Assembly: GCF_040054535.1 (NCBI RefSeq)
Contig: NC_090787.1
Coordinates: forward strand, 18,186,001-18,250,000
Source: Antennarius striatus
Taxonomy: Eukaryota; Chordata; Actinopteri; Lophiiformes; Antennariidae
Reading direction: 5' to 3'
DNA length: 64,000 nt
Every line of letters starts with the position of its first letter. The stretch's first letter is position 1. The translations under genes and the position numbers were made by a program. Below the pieces are notes generated by a model. The model ran no database searches. It worked only from the letters and a program-made list of their open reading frames with translations, and was not told the DNA's origin. This document shows, in pieces, positions 52,115 to 63,492 of the stretch.

Positions 52115-54258
52115 ATGCCAACAGGAGAGGATTCACAAGGTGGGCTTTCACTGACCTTTGGATGTAGTTGTAGTGGAAGAGGGACGAATGGACGAAGCTA
52201 TTATGAAGAAGTAGAAATGAAATCACATTTCAAGCTTCATGTTAGGTGTTTGCTTTAACGCTGTTGCTACCATGGTGAAGTTCACTGGTGGAGATCAGAA
52301 CCAAACCATAGCCGGACCCCAGCCATTCCCCTACTGGGATGAATTGTGTGTGTGTGTGTGTTAATTTCATGCCAGCACATAACTTGTGGAGCAGGACTGC
52401 AGCTTGTTTGTGTAAAGCTGAGCTGCTCCTATGTTCATTATTAGAAATCTTAATTTTCATAACATTATCGATTTAGGTCAGGATAATATTGGAGGTTTCT
52501 AAAACTGAATTGACCGGTGGATGCGATAGTATGAAAAACTAAATAACAAATGCTCAGTAAGTTCAGCATCTTGGATATTCTCGTCTGTGATGTGTAGGTA
52601 AATCCATTAATCACTGCAACATGGACCCCCCAGCCCATCCTACTTGGAATGAAATCTTTAAAAACAACCCAAAAAGTCCTGTATTATATGTGCAATATCT
52701 TAATTGTGACAGAAGAGCAAGGACATCTGAATTATCATAATGACACTCATGACGCTGTCAATTGGGAATCGGAGACGAGCAGGTTAAATGTTACTGTGGA
52801 ATTTCTTAGAAAATGAATTCCTTCACTTCCTTGCTTCAGGTGTCACTAAAGTTGTGGAGAGCATCAGTCAGCTTTCTCCAGATCTGCTGGCCGATGCCGT
52901 GAGTATATTTATATCTATTTGTATGCAATCACATGCTGGCCAAAAACAACTTACATTTTTATCAACAGACACACTTTACATAATCTCAATCAATTTTTTG
53001 GTGCTTGGATGTAAAGTATTTGCTTGCTTAAGGCACAGAATACATTAATGGCAGTTCAAACAATGGCTATTTATTTACAATGTAATTACTGTTAAGTATC
53101 CATATTTTACACAATGTGCTTTGGAAGTAAAGTTGTAGTCATGGAGGTTAAACTGTAGCTCTAATGGCCCAACTTAAAATCTCCACAGTGTCAACACATT
53201 CTGTTTTACCTCAGTGGACAGACTCGAGGAGTAGAGTCTGCCCACATTTCTGATGTGAGTCAACATTTCCATCCATCCTTCCATACATTTGTAGCTACCT
53301 ATTTTTTCTAAATTCCCTTTTCATTACTTGTTTTTTTTTTTTTTTAATGACTGGGCAGAGATTTCAGAGAGCTGGAGTCAGACTTGATCATGATGTCCTA
53401 CAGAATATTGTCCGATTTCTGTTATTAACATTCAGGTATTTGTCATTCTTTTTTTGTTACTCTGAATGTGGTCTGTCAAATGTACTGTAATAACTGATGA
53501 ACATAGTGTTACTACCTGAGAAGACATTATTCTGTATGATTGATGTATTTGCATGTTTCCCCTAAGTCCCTCAGTAAGAAGATAAATACCAGCATAGGTA
53601 ACAATTTAATGGAGCTTTAGCAGCTTTTGTCTTAGGTTATGTGCCTGAAAATGTCTGAAATTGAAAAAAGTTTGCAATGCATGATATTCAACATTTAATT
53701 ATCTTCAGGTCAGCTGGAAAGAGCAACCTGTCTGCAGATAACCTTGTGTCTAAACTTGAAGAAGGCAGTAACAAGTGGCCAAAGGCTTCCCTTCAGGTGA
53801 TGCATAAGTTGTGGAGTGAACATGGTGCATTAGTCCATGCTCAACAGGAGGTCCAGGCCATGCTGAGCATCAGTCAGGTATGTCTAAATGGAAACAACCT
53901 CAGCAAATATTTCTAGTGACCTGGACGTACAATTCTCCAGCTCTTAAGGATGGTAAAACTTGTAATTTTCTTTCTAGTTGGTGGACCTGCAGTGGAAGCT
54001 GTGCATGGCCGTGAGCTCAGACACATGCCGATCTCTCAACTCCCCATATGTATGTCTGCTGTTGAAGATCATTGAGCCATCTGGGCAGATTTGCCAGAGG
54101 TCTTTTGAGATGACCATTCCACAGTTCCAGGTCTGTATTTATGGGGGAGAACATAGTGCTGCTGGTGTAAGGAATTAGTGTCTTATTCTGAGATTTGTAC
54201 TCTGCAGAATTTTCACAAGCAGCTCAAGGAGATGGCAACTGTCATGGAGACCGTATGA
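52115..54258 (+). CDS. commd6: commd6, COMM domain-containing protein 6 (complete, 7 exons)
   Basis: COMMD6 is a subunit of the COMMD ring of the Commander (CCC/Retriever) endosomal recycling complex and is linked to NF-kappaB regulation. Exons: 52115-52139, 52840-52898, 53189-53254, 53359-53435, 53709-53877, 53978-54130 and 54208-54258. They total 600 nt, 199 residues plus TGA. ATG at 52115 in context GAAGATGCC. Residues about 9-125 form the helical N-terminal domain (VTKVVESISQLSPDLLADAC onward). Residues about 130-196 form the COMM domain, starting VDLQWKLCMAVSSDTCRSL and ending IPQFQNFHKQLKEMA. Human COMMD6 is only about 85 residues, mostly the COMM domain, so this copy keeps the ancestral full length. 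Phases agree at every junction. Confidence 0.92.
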
Positions 54259-55226
54259 TGATGTAAAGACATCTAAGCATATTTTTCAAATTCTGGTTGT
54301 TGATAAATGTGGATACAATAACCTGCAAATGTCAACAGTTGGCTTAGCTTTTCACTTCTCTTTTTTACAGCATCCATAAAGTTATAAATGCTTTACTTTT
54401 AAGATCTGTAGTTGGTGTCCTTCCTCTCGCCGGCGTATCCAGGTGTCTTGAAATCAGCAATAAGGACATTTTACACAGTTTATTAAATACAGCAAGCGAA
54501 AACAAATTCAGTGGAGCACAGTATTGCTGCAGTAGAAATGTTTATTACCACGTGCACAGGTACTAATCGATTCTGAAACCGTCCATTAATTGTTCTGTTC
54601 AAACTGAACTGTTTCTTTCTCTGACACTCGAGAGGATGTAGTTTCAGTTGGCAACATGATGCACATGGGGTGGATGACCAATAAAGGCAGTATAATTAAA
54701 CACTAACACCAGCTACATCCTGCAGAAAGCAATCATGTTCTATGGTGGCAGTTATTGCAGGGTTTTTGTATTTGACTATACAATATTAATACCTATTAAA
54801 CTGGAAACCAAGTGTATAGCTTACTATTGTAAATGAGCGATGTTATAACTGCCTTTGTTAAATGTAATAACAATATTTAAATGACTCTTAGTTCATTCTA
54901 AATGTCAGTTTTCCTCCCATTTTGAAACTTCTACACAGTGCAGAATGACCGCAATGTGACACTCCTGTTGAGTATGTTGTATTATTTTGTAGAGATTGTG
55001 CATTTGTTAGCATTTTAGCTACAAACTAACATTTGTGTTGCAAAGTTTCAAACTTGTAGTGGTCATTACAATCTGAATGGTTTTTGTTTATGTCTACATT
55101 GTGAAGACTTGCGTCAAGTTTTCTATTTTTTATGTTTTTTTCTTTGGTTATTCTGTAGTACATGCTGTATGTTTCTGTGGAGGTGTTTAAGAATTCTCAG
55201 CTTCAGTTTGTCTTCATTTTTAACGC

Positions 55227-55232
55227 AATAAA
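55227..55232 (+). terminator. commd6: Candidate commd6 poly(A) signal AATAAA
   Basis: AATAAA in a T-rich context about 970 bp after the commd6 stop. No host exon was seen between stop and signal, so this stretch is a plausible 3' UTR. Nearer variants are possible. Confidence 0.5.
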
Positions 55233-55259
55233 TATTTATTCTGAACCGTCATTGCATAG

Positions 55260-57130
55260 TTATTTGATCTTTACTTACATCACTGCGAACAAATCAAAAG
55301 AGCAGTTGCCATGTCACAAACTCACCATTTAGAAATTTTATAAGTGAAGTCCAGAGAAAGCAATTGGGTGAACTTTAGAGGAGTTTCATAATGATTTCAT
55401 TCAGAAATTTAGAACAATGCAATGTATTGTAAATCTGTGAATAAAAAAGAAAAGGAACAAAGCCGTATGATTTTATCAAGCGCCTGTCTTGAGCATGGTT
55501 GTCTGACTGTTGAAGTGTGATGTAAACAGTATCTATAGTTAGGATACATACACTTCTCACCAGTAGTTGTGTGTGTTTCCTAGGCTGCAGACCTGGAGGT
55601 AATGACCTCAGTCATGAGGTTATTTATGGTATAGCTCCTATTTTTAGTACAGCTGGTGTTCTTGGAAGCTGGTGGATATGAAGTCCTGGGGAGCAGAAAG
55701 CATATCACACATGACTCCTGTCCAACACTTTGAAAGAGCACCCGCTGCTCGTAAACAGTTGTGCTTCTGTCATCTGGAAACAGCTCTAGTAAGCATTGTA
55801 TGCAGTTGCACTAACATGTAGTATTTGTTTGTAGATTCGAATATAACCATCAGACTTGTGGGTTGGAGGACTCCCGACATGGAGCTGATGACCGTCCTCA
55901 CAGTCCTGACGAGACTTTCCAGTCATTACCTCAGCCAACATGTTAGTTTTCTGTGAGGTTTCACAAAAAATTATCTTGCTTTTAGAAAACATTTTGCCAA
56001 TATAATGAAGAAAAATAAACGTATAAATGCCCAGGCTTGGCCCACCAATGTTGTTCCACCAGTTTGTGAAACTGATTTTGGATTATGATTATGATTATTA
56101 CAGTATAGAGTATACTAGCGGGAACTCTCGGAAATTCTATGATAAAACAATAATGTCAGACTTTGTTTGTACTCTTTTTTTTCTTCGTCGTCACAAGGAA
56201 ACAAATCGCTGTGTCTGACAAAGCCGTAACGGCTCCGGCGTTGCGGTCCCGGTGAAAAAAGTGTTGGGGTTCCCCACACGACAACGTGAGGTCCGTCACA
56301 ATCAAAGAATATAAACTGCTATGTTTGATGAAGCCAAAATGGCTCCTTAAGTGAGAGACATGGACAAATGTGAAGACCGGAACAAACCCGGCTAGTGGCC
56401 CGAACTTTCAGGTAGACGCCGGCCAAAACTGTACACAAGAAAACATTTGTTTTCTTGTGTACAGTGTGTTTGCATTATATGTCAATGGACATTAAACAGA
56501 AAATAGAATATTTTTTGTGATGACAGCTGTTTATTTAATTCCAAGATGCTCTCAGGAGGTCTTGTTCACGTGATTCCTTCTGCCACCGTGATTGGTTGGA
56601 TGTTTGTTTGATAAGTAGTGGGTGGAGTTAAAAAGTGTGACACCATGAGGTTTTCTAAGTGAGCTTATTCAAATATATAGGTGGGGATGTTAAGATGGAG
56701 CAAAATGTATTGGGCCATGGATTTGTAATGAAACGAATCAGAGACATTGGTGTGCAGCTGAGATAATGCAGAGTGACAGTTTAAATGGATTTTGTGTATT
56801 CATGAAACTGGATCTGCCATGGAAGGAATTATACTTTTCTACATCATTCATGAAATAATCATAATAAATGAATGACTGGAGATGATCGGCAGGAGAAAAT
56901 CAACATGAATACATATCTGACTATTCACACTGCTGGTAATCAGGATTCAGACTAGTATCTGAAATGAAAAGGTCAGATTCCACGTGATTGGAGCTGTTCG
57001 CGCTGTACTTAAAACGCACACGAGGAACCTGTTCAGCAAAAAAACAAAACCCTGCAATCTCTGCCATAATTCCGTTTGCAACAAAACAGAAACGGTAGTG
57101 TCACTGGTAGAGGTAGAAGTGTTTTCTGGT
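55260..57130. other. commd6-tbc1d4 intergenic region
   Basis: No gene recognised. It holds a perfect palindrome (56428-56465) and a diverged pair of 36-bp segments (56201-56236 and 56311-56346) that suggest an unclassified repeat around 56180-56430. Confidence 0.5.
56428..56465. repeat. Perfect palindrome, 18-bp arms, 2-nt centre
   Basis: The left arm ACTGTACACAAGAAAACA (56428-56445) and right arm TGTTTTCTTGTGTACAGT (56448-56465) are exact reverse complements around TT. Confidence 0.98.
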
Positions 57131-57139
57131 TGGGAACTT

Positions 57140-57893
57140 TGCAGAAAGGCGGAGCGTCGTTCTGTCACGTTTCTCACCTCGGCTCCTCCGTCCACGCTCC
57201 TCCAGCACATGGGAGGGCTGGGCGCGCCGTCCACGCGCACAGCCGCTCCGCCTCCAGGGCGTTGTGGAACAACGGATCACAGTGGAGAGATTACACTTCA
57301 AGGCGATAAACTGACGTATGCAGTTTATACATCTGAGACACAAACTTGCGACGGTGCCAGTGACTGTCGTGTGTAAGTGGATCTTTGGACCGGGACTGTT
57401 TCATTTCGCTTCCCTGCTCGGAAAGCAACGTTTGCGCGTCAGAGGCATCAGATTCTCAGGGTGACTTGCGCTTACAGCCATACGGAGCCACGTTCAAGCA
57501 AGCAAGTTTGGTTGGTGGAGTACAGAGCAGGACTGTTGGGCATTTGACTGTCTGCCCACGCAAACAGTGGAAAAACAGACCTGCGTCAAACACACTGGTT
57601 TGTTCGTCAATCAAAATTTAAAGTGCTTGAAGGATATTGTTTTGAGAGGTAACATGCAGTGTTGACGCTGATCGACAGGGTGAGCACATGTTCCTGCTAA
57701 TCGCTTCCCTTGATGAACTTTCTTCATGGATGTGGACACGACGAGCTGCAGCGAACTAAGAACAGCTACGCCTAGTCTGAGTTCCAGCGAATGACATAAC
57801 TGGAAGCGACCCATAGAATGATACACTGCCATATTTACTTGCAGTAAATAATCTTTTCCACGTCGTTGTAAGGAGCCTCAACCAAAAGTCAAC
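57140..57893 (+). promoter_or_regulatory. tbc1d4: Probable tbc1d4 promoter and 5' UTR
   Basis: CG-rich sequence, densest at about 57180-57270 (GGGCGCGCC, CGCGCACAGCCGC), precedes the tbc1d4 ATG by about 0.7 kb. This looks like a CpG-type promoter. No TATA box was identified. Upstream ATGs exist, so the transcript start is not fixed. Confidence 0.5.
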
Positions 57894-58292
57894 ATGGAGA
57901 GTCGAGATGAGAGGGAGCCCTGTCCCGGGAAGTCTGACAGGAGGTTCTCGCTGACTTACATCGGCTGGTCCACACTGGACCGGCGGACGACACTGCCCAT
58001 GCTGCCGTGGCTGGTGGCTGAGATCCGCAGGAGGAGCGAGAGAAGCGACTGCGGCTCCGCGATGCAGTCCAGAGAAGTCCAGCTAGTCCTTAACCCACCT
58101 TTCGTCCGCTGCGTCCCGTCCAACAGCAACAACGCGTCGGTCTTCATCTTCGAGCACAAAGCGCCCCTGATCTCTCGCTTCATCCACAACAGCAACGACC
58201 TCACCTACTTCGCCTACCTTCTGAGGGGGCAGCCCGACAACCCAGAGTCCGAGATGTCCTGTCACGTCTTCAAATCCTGCGACCCCAACCAG
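57894..58292 (+). CDS. tbc1d4: tbc1d4 (AS160), first coding exon only
   Basis: TBC1D4 is the Rab GTPase-activating protein phosphorylated by Akt to release GLUT4 vesicles. This exon has 399 nt, 133 codons, phase 0 out, with donor CAG/GTAGGC. ATG at 57894 in context AACATGGAG. It starts [20 protein letters not shown], then [20 protein letters not shown] and IRRRSERS, then [40 protein letters not shown] and [10 protein letters not shown]. Human TBC1D4 reads [22 protein letters not shown] and [25 protein letters not shown] at these places. This is the start of the first PTB domain. The TBC domain and later exons lie beyond the right edge. TBC1D1 is the closest alternative, but the long N-terminus and neighbours favour TBC1D4. 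Confidence 0.94.
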
Positions 58293-58384
58293 GTAGGCAT
58301 TTCCAAATGTCATCAACACCTCAACACAACATGAGATAAGTACATAAACTGGTATCAAATAATTATTTTATTATTTTTAAAAAA

Positions 58385-58715
58385 AAGGTATATACTTGAG
58401 TGATCCCCTAGGGGGAAATTAACACTTTAGTGTTAGTAATTCACACATGTGTATACAGTATATTAAGAGTGCACAGGCCCTGAACACACAAACACACAAG
58501 GGGGCCTGTACGCATGCAGGGGGAGGTACACAGTGGCGGGCAGTTTCTGCTTGGTGTGCCCAAATGAGCAACTGGGGTGTGTGTGGGGGGATTGCTCAAG
58601 GGTGCCTCGGCAGTGCTCCGGAGGTGAGCTGACAGAGGAAGATGTCAGCACTTTGGGTGTTTTTGGGTGGGAGCGGGTATCGAACCGCCAATCTTGGAAC
58701 ATTGGATGACCCGCT
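58385..58715 (-). mobile_element. tRNA-derived SINE, minus strand, 5'-truncated
   Basis: B box GGTTCGATACC read on the minus strand at 58676-58686. The body matches the 51248-51648 SINE (CACTGCCGAGGCACCCTTGA, GAGCAATC, GTGTTTGTGTGTTCAGGGCC). The A-box end is missing. Lies in tbc1d4 intron 1. Confidence 0.8.
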
Positions 58716-58719
58716 CTAT

Positions 58720-60000
58720 ATAAGTAAGTAAATAAGAATAATCTGTGGGTTCTGAAGTAGTTTGTGGAGGATTTATGGCTTTAATGGTGTTATTCCTGGT
58801 GTATTGTGACATGTGAAGACCTTGGGTTTAACATTTAGGTCAGGAATCAGTGATGAAGGGAGCTCGCTGGATATTTGGGAGCCTTTCCATGAGGAAAGGC
58901 TCAGGACCCATTCATGAGCCTTTCCTCCTGGATCAGACATCTCTTTACTATTTGTTGTGTTTGTCTGTTGTATCAAGTCAGCATATTTACATGCTGATTG
59001 TTAAGCCGCTATTGAGTAATAAAGTGAAATTGCCGTTGAAAATCAGGAACACGAGCTCCAGAGTATTAAAATCAATGTGCACAGCAGCCATCTTTTTTCG
59101 GTAAGGCCCTGCTGAAGATCTGAGCAGCATGACTTCAGCTTGTGAAATAGAAGTGCTCTATGCAGGTGTTGTTCTGTTTATACAGGAATCACGTGGCTAG
59201 GGGCTGTGACGGCTTGTGTTTTCACTTGTTGAAGCCCTCACACTTTCCTGTCCTGTTCACATTCAAGAGTGAAACCTTCCAACTAATGTTTGCCAAAGTA
59301 TTCTCTAACACTCTCATTTTTTGCATTGATTGCTATTCCTTTATTGCAACATGTTTCTTGTGGTGTGTGTGGTGCCCAGGGATGCTGTTAGTGTGGGGAT
59401 GAAAGCTGAGAACAGAAGAGGCAACATGTTGGAGGCAGACGCACTATCTAGGTGTCTGGCATCTCTGCTGGGCTCCATATAATGGCAGCACTCAGGAAGG
59501 TGTGTAGAATGTACATCTTTCAGCATTGTAATGGAACAAAAACGGGTTTGGCAGCAAACTGCAAACACGTGCAAGATGAACCATGATTAGTGCACAGGCA
59601 ACTCACGGGTATGCGGCACCACTGACACATGCAGCAGACTCTGTTGAGGCCATTGTCAAGCGTTTTCTTTTAATTATAATGCAGGTAGTCTTGTTGTGCT
59701 ACTGTGAATTTCACTTTCTTCTGAATTTCAAGACATGATTTGTCAAAAATAAAATCTTTTCTAAGTTTTAGGCAGGACAAAGGGTACTTTAGGGCAAAGC
59801 CGGAGGCAAAAGGATGAAACTGATATCATGCTCAAGAATCATTGATGATCCAATAAGAACTGTTGTCAAAAACAAAGGCTGACATAAACAATCTATTCAT
59901 AAACACAGAATGTCCGATAGGGTGTTGCTTTAGTTGGACTGCTTGCATTCTTAAATTCGAGTTCTACCTCCTGGACTTGAAATACAACTTCAGCCGTCCT
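58720..60000 (+). other. tbc1d4: tbc1d4 intron 1, no recognisable content
   Basis: No exon, ORF or transposon end recognised here, nor in 60860-62200. Confidence 0.5.
58882..58902. repeat. Short hairpin GCCTTTCC/GGAAAGGC
   Basis: GAGCCTTTCC (58879-58888), ATGA, GGAAAGGCTC (58893-58902): 10-bp perfect arms. A third TGAGCCTTTCC copy follows at about 58915. Confidence 0.9.
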
Positions 60001-60006
60001 ATTATA

Positions 60007-60193
60007 TTGTATTTTCCGCACTATAAAGGCGCACTGGATTATAAGGTGCATCTGATTATAAGGTGTACCTTCAATGAATGGCCTACTTCAAAACTTTTTT
60101 ACACAAATAAGGCCCACTGGATTATAAGGCGCCCTGTCGGTTTTTGATAAAATGAAAGGCTTTTAGGTGCGCCTTATAGTGCAGAAAATACTG
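60007..60193. mobile_element. 187-bp MITE with the same ends as the lmo7-intron element
   Basis: The left end TTGTATTTTCCGCACTATAA and right end (read inward) CAGTATTTTCTGCACTATAA, with TA on both sides (60005-60006 and 60194-60195). Internal ATTATAAGGCGC and ATTATAAGGTGC repeats match the subterminal motifs of the 35187-38094 element. Confidence 0.85.
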
Positions 60194-60394
60194 TAAATTA
60201 TTTTTCGGATACCACCTTAATGGTTTAAGTACACACTAAGCTGCACGAGCTTTACCTCGTAAGTAGTGCGTTCGTGATGACATGTTGCACATAAGGGTTT
60301 ACCAAAATTAATCAAACACAGACTCAAACGAGAGTCTAATGGCACCATTTGACCTCTGCTCAGGGTCAGATTCTCGTGTCTGGCTTCGTAGTGG

Positions 60395-60515
60395 TTCTCA
60401 TGCAGTGTGTATGGGTGTAACACCTCTGCACTGCTAACCAGTGGATATGTACAATTTCTTCTGGGATGAATAAAGTATCCATCCGTCCTTCTGTCCGTCT
60501 GTCCATCCATGTTTT
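60395..60515 (+). mobile_element. Retroposon 3' tail
   Basis: CAATTTCTTCTGGGATGAAT, then AAAGTATCCATCCGTCC and further (TCCG/ATCC)n repeats. This is the usual 3' tail of a fish LINE or SINE ending in a simple repeat. The body is too short to classify. Confidence 0.5.
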
Positions 60516-60721
60516 TCTCCTCTGCTCTAACGTGGATCTGATCCACAGGAGGAATCCACCTTGCATGACCTCTGCACCAGTGGGTGATGCTCATTATTTG
60601 GTGACATGTATCTACACTATCATGCACTAAATTAAGACTAGTATCAAGCACGGTTGTAAAGTCATGACTTCTTTTTAATCAAGTTATTCTTCATTTGTTT
60701 TCTTGTAGATGAGATGATCAC

Positions 60722-60852
60722 AATCGTCTCCTCTACAGCCGCTTATCTACCTTTCAGGTCACAGGTCTGCTGGAACCTATCTCAGCTGGCTGTGGGAGAG
60801 AGGTGGAGTACACCTCGGATGAGACGCCAGCTCATCACAGGGCCACATGAAA
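60722..60852. repeat. Fragment of a dispersed fish repeat
   Basis: CAGCCGCTTATCTACCTTTC, then CTGGAACCTATCTCAGCTGG and GACGCCAGCTCATCACAGGG, a very common dispersed fish repeat motif (probably LINE-derived). Related to 24096-24150. Confidence 0.55.
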
Positions 60853-62277
60853 GACAGTTTGGAGGTGTTAATAGATGAAAAATGCATTCAGTTTGTTTTG
60901 ACGTTGCAGTACCAGCAATGTGACTGGATGCAGGAAGACGTTGTCCGGATTGTAGAACGTAAAACCTTCTTCATTTGTTAACATGTTTAGGTTATTAGTT
61001 ACAATACAAGCTTCTTGCCCCATGCGGAGTTAAGAGCTATTGATCAGTTAGGACATGAGTTGTATTACACAATGGCATACAGTTTGTCCCCAGGCAGTTG
61101 GAAAATCACTGGAAAGACTTCACAGCTGTGGTGAAGTGAAAGTACAATCAGAAAAAGAACTGCGCAGAGACAGATGGGTTTGGTAAAACAACGTTGCCTA
61201 TCCAGGTTAACGCTTTTCAATTACCACCTATGTTTCTTCAGGCATGCTATTTATTTTAGTAACTCTGCAAAATCTTCCTGGTTACTTTACTCATGTAAAG
61301 ATTTAAACTTGCATTGGTTCTACTCCGACGTTGGGAATTATCTCCGTCACCTCATCAGTTTCCATCGTTATCTTGTATTGACACAGTGATAGCCAAATTT
61401 AACCTGTCTAAGAAATAATGCTAATAAGGCCGAATCACAGATGCTGTGTAGGTAATTCTCAGTTATCCTGGTAAATGGCCCTGATCAGACCAAAAGAACC
61501 GCGTTCCAACCACTATGAAACCTATATCATTACACCTATTGTACATAGGATGGATTCATTGGGAGGATTCAGGATGCAGCTCAGAGACCGTCGTCCTGCT
61601 AGCATCCTGCTTCACTCTCAAGCTGCTGATTTTACAGTAGACTGGCTTTTTAATCATAATCTTTGTCACTGAATCTGTTCACTGAAGTTGGGCAATGAAC
61701 GCTGAAAGTTACATGTTAAACCAGCTTGAAGGAAGGCAGTGAGGGGATGTGGTGAAATAGCTTTAAGAGCAGCTTTGCTCCCTTCCCAGCAGCTCCTGCC
61801 TGTTTGTGCCTGTCTCCGGCCAAGCCTGGAGCACGCTCCCCGCCTCCGACTTCACTCGACTACAAATAATTAATCAGATCAAACGCTTCCTTGGCGTCAT
61901 CTTACTCATGTATAATCCAGCAGTACTCTTAAATGTTGTCGTTTTTTCCCTTTGTGATGCAGGATACAGACCTGACTATGAGGGGCAGCCGTGATTTCCA
62001 GCCACCAATTCCCCCAAGTTACCTTAACCTGGTGGTGTCACCGCTGCTTTTTCCAGGGCAGAACTGCTTTTTGAAAAAATTGTTGTATCAAAATTGTCTT
62101 TTTCTATCATCATTCAGGCCTCTGAATGGAAAATCAGGCAGGCTGTTGACTGTACATGATGCATACATGTACAATTAATAATATATACTGAGAACAATTT
62201 ATATATATATATATATATATAAGTCCCTCTCACCCTTTCAGGGTGGTATCTGTGTGTCATCCTCAAGCTCGGGTCCT

Positions 62278-63000
62278 CTACCAGAGGCATGGGAGTCTGA
62301 GGGTTCTGCGCAGTATCTTAGCTGTTCCTAGGACTGCGCTCTTCTGGACTGAGGCTTCAGATGTTGTTCCAGGAATCTGCTGGAGCCACTCTTCCAGTTT
62401 GGGGGTCACTGCCCCAAGTGCTCCTACTACCACGGGGACCACATTAACCTTAACCTTCCACATTTGTTCCAGCTGTTCTTTCAACCCTTGATATTTCTCA
62501 ATCTTTTCGTGTTCCTTCTTCCTGATGTTGGCATCAGCTGGAATCGCCACATCTATCACCACTGCTCTCTTCTGCTCTTTGTCCATCACCACTATGTCCA
62601 GTTTGTTAGCCAGTAGCTGTTTGTCGGTCTGGAAGCTGAAGTCCCACAGGATCTTAGGCTTGCCATTCTCAACTACCTTCGGTGGTATGTCCCATTGGGA
62701 TTTGGGTACTTCTAGTCCATACCGGGTACAGATGTTCCTGTACACTATCACAGCTACTTGGTTGTGCCTTTCCATGCATGCTGAGCTGGCGAGCATCTTA
62801 CACCCTGCTACCACATGCTGGACTGACTCTGGGGCTTCTTTATATAGCCTGCACCTTGGGTCAGATCTACTGTGGTAGATATTGGCCTCTATTGCCCTTG
62901 TACTTAGGGCCTGTTCTTGTGCTGCCATGATCAGTGCCTCTGTGCTGTCTGTCAGTCCAGCTTTATTCAGCCATTGGTAGGTCTTCTTGATATCAGCCAC
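62278..63000 (-). pseudogene. R4-like LINE C-terminal zinc knuckle and endonuclease
   Basis: It continues in frame from the piece below after an in-frame TAA (63001-63003). EALIMAAQEQALSTRAIEAN leads to the knuckle CRLYKEAPESVQHVVAGC, where the second Cys of the CCHC pattern is Tyr (62842-62844). Then come RHNQVAVIVYRNICTRYGLE, LWDF, and KLDIVVMDKEQKRAVVIDVA, where the catalytic PD of the endonuclease reads LD. It ends AKILRRTLRLPCLW before TAG. The first codon is GTG, not a true start. Confidence 0.8.
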
Positions 63001-63492
63001 TTACTCTATCTGACGGTGGTACATGCCGTGTAGGGGCTTGTCCCTCCATGTTGTCTCCTCCTCCTCCTCTTCCTCCTCAGGCTTCTGCTGTCTAAGGCAT
63101 TCACTGAGCAGTTCATCTGTTGGGGCCATCTTCCTGATGTACTCTTGGATTTTTGATGTCTCATCCTGGACAGTGGCCCTGATGCTCACTAGTCCTTGGC
63201 CTCCCTCTTTCCGCTCAGTGTACAGCCTCAGGATGCTGGACTTGGGGTGAAACCCTCCATGCATGGTGAGGAGCTTTCTAGTCTTGATATCTGTGGCTTC
63301 TATCTCCTCCTTTGGCCAGCTTATGATCCCAGCGGGATATCTGATGACCGGCAGTGCATACATGTTGATGGCTCGGACCTTGTTCTTGCCATTCAGCTGA
63401 CTTCTCAGGACTTGCCTTACTCTCTGGAGGTATTTGGCTGTGGATGACTTCCACAGCCAAATACTTGCCTCTTCTTGATACCATCCGGCCAC
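63001..63492 (-). pseudogene. R4-like LINE linker / thumb region
   Basis: Reads TAKYLQRVRQVLRSQLNGKN, INMYALPVIRYPAGIISWPK and TRKLLTMHGGFHPKSSILRL, then a glutamate-rich stretch and KPLHGMYHRQIE before TAA. It is in a different frame from the reverse transcriptase upstream; the break is at the hairpin 63430-63464. Confidence 0.8.
63430..63464. repeat. Perfect hairpin, 15-bp arms, 5-nt loop, at the R4 frame break
   Basis: GTATTTGGCTGTGGA (63430-63444), TGACT, TCCACAGCCAAATAC (63450-63464). Confidence 0.97.

Noticed and set aside
57956..58358. Minus-strand frames of 82-91 residues
   Set aside because: They are antisense to the tbc1d4 first exon, which matches a known protein on the plus strand.
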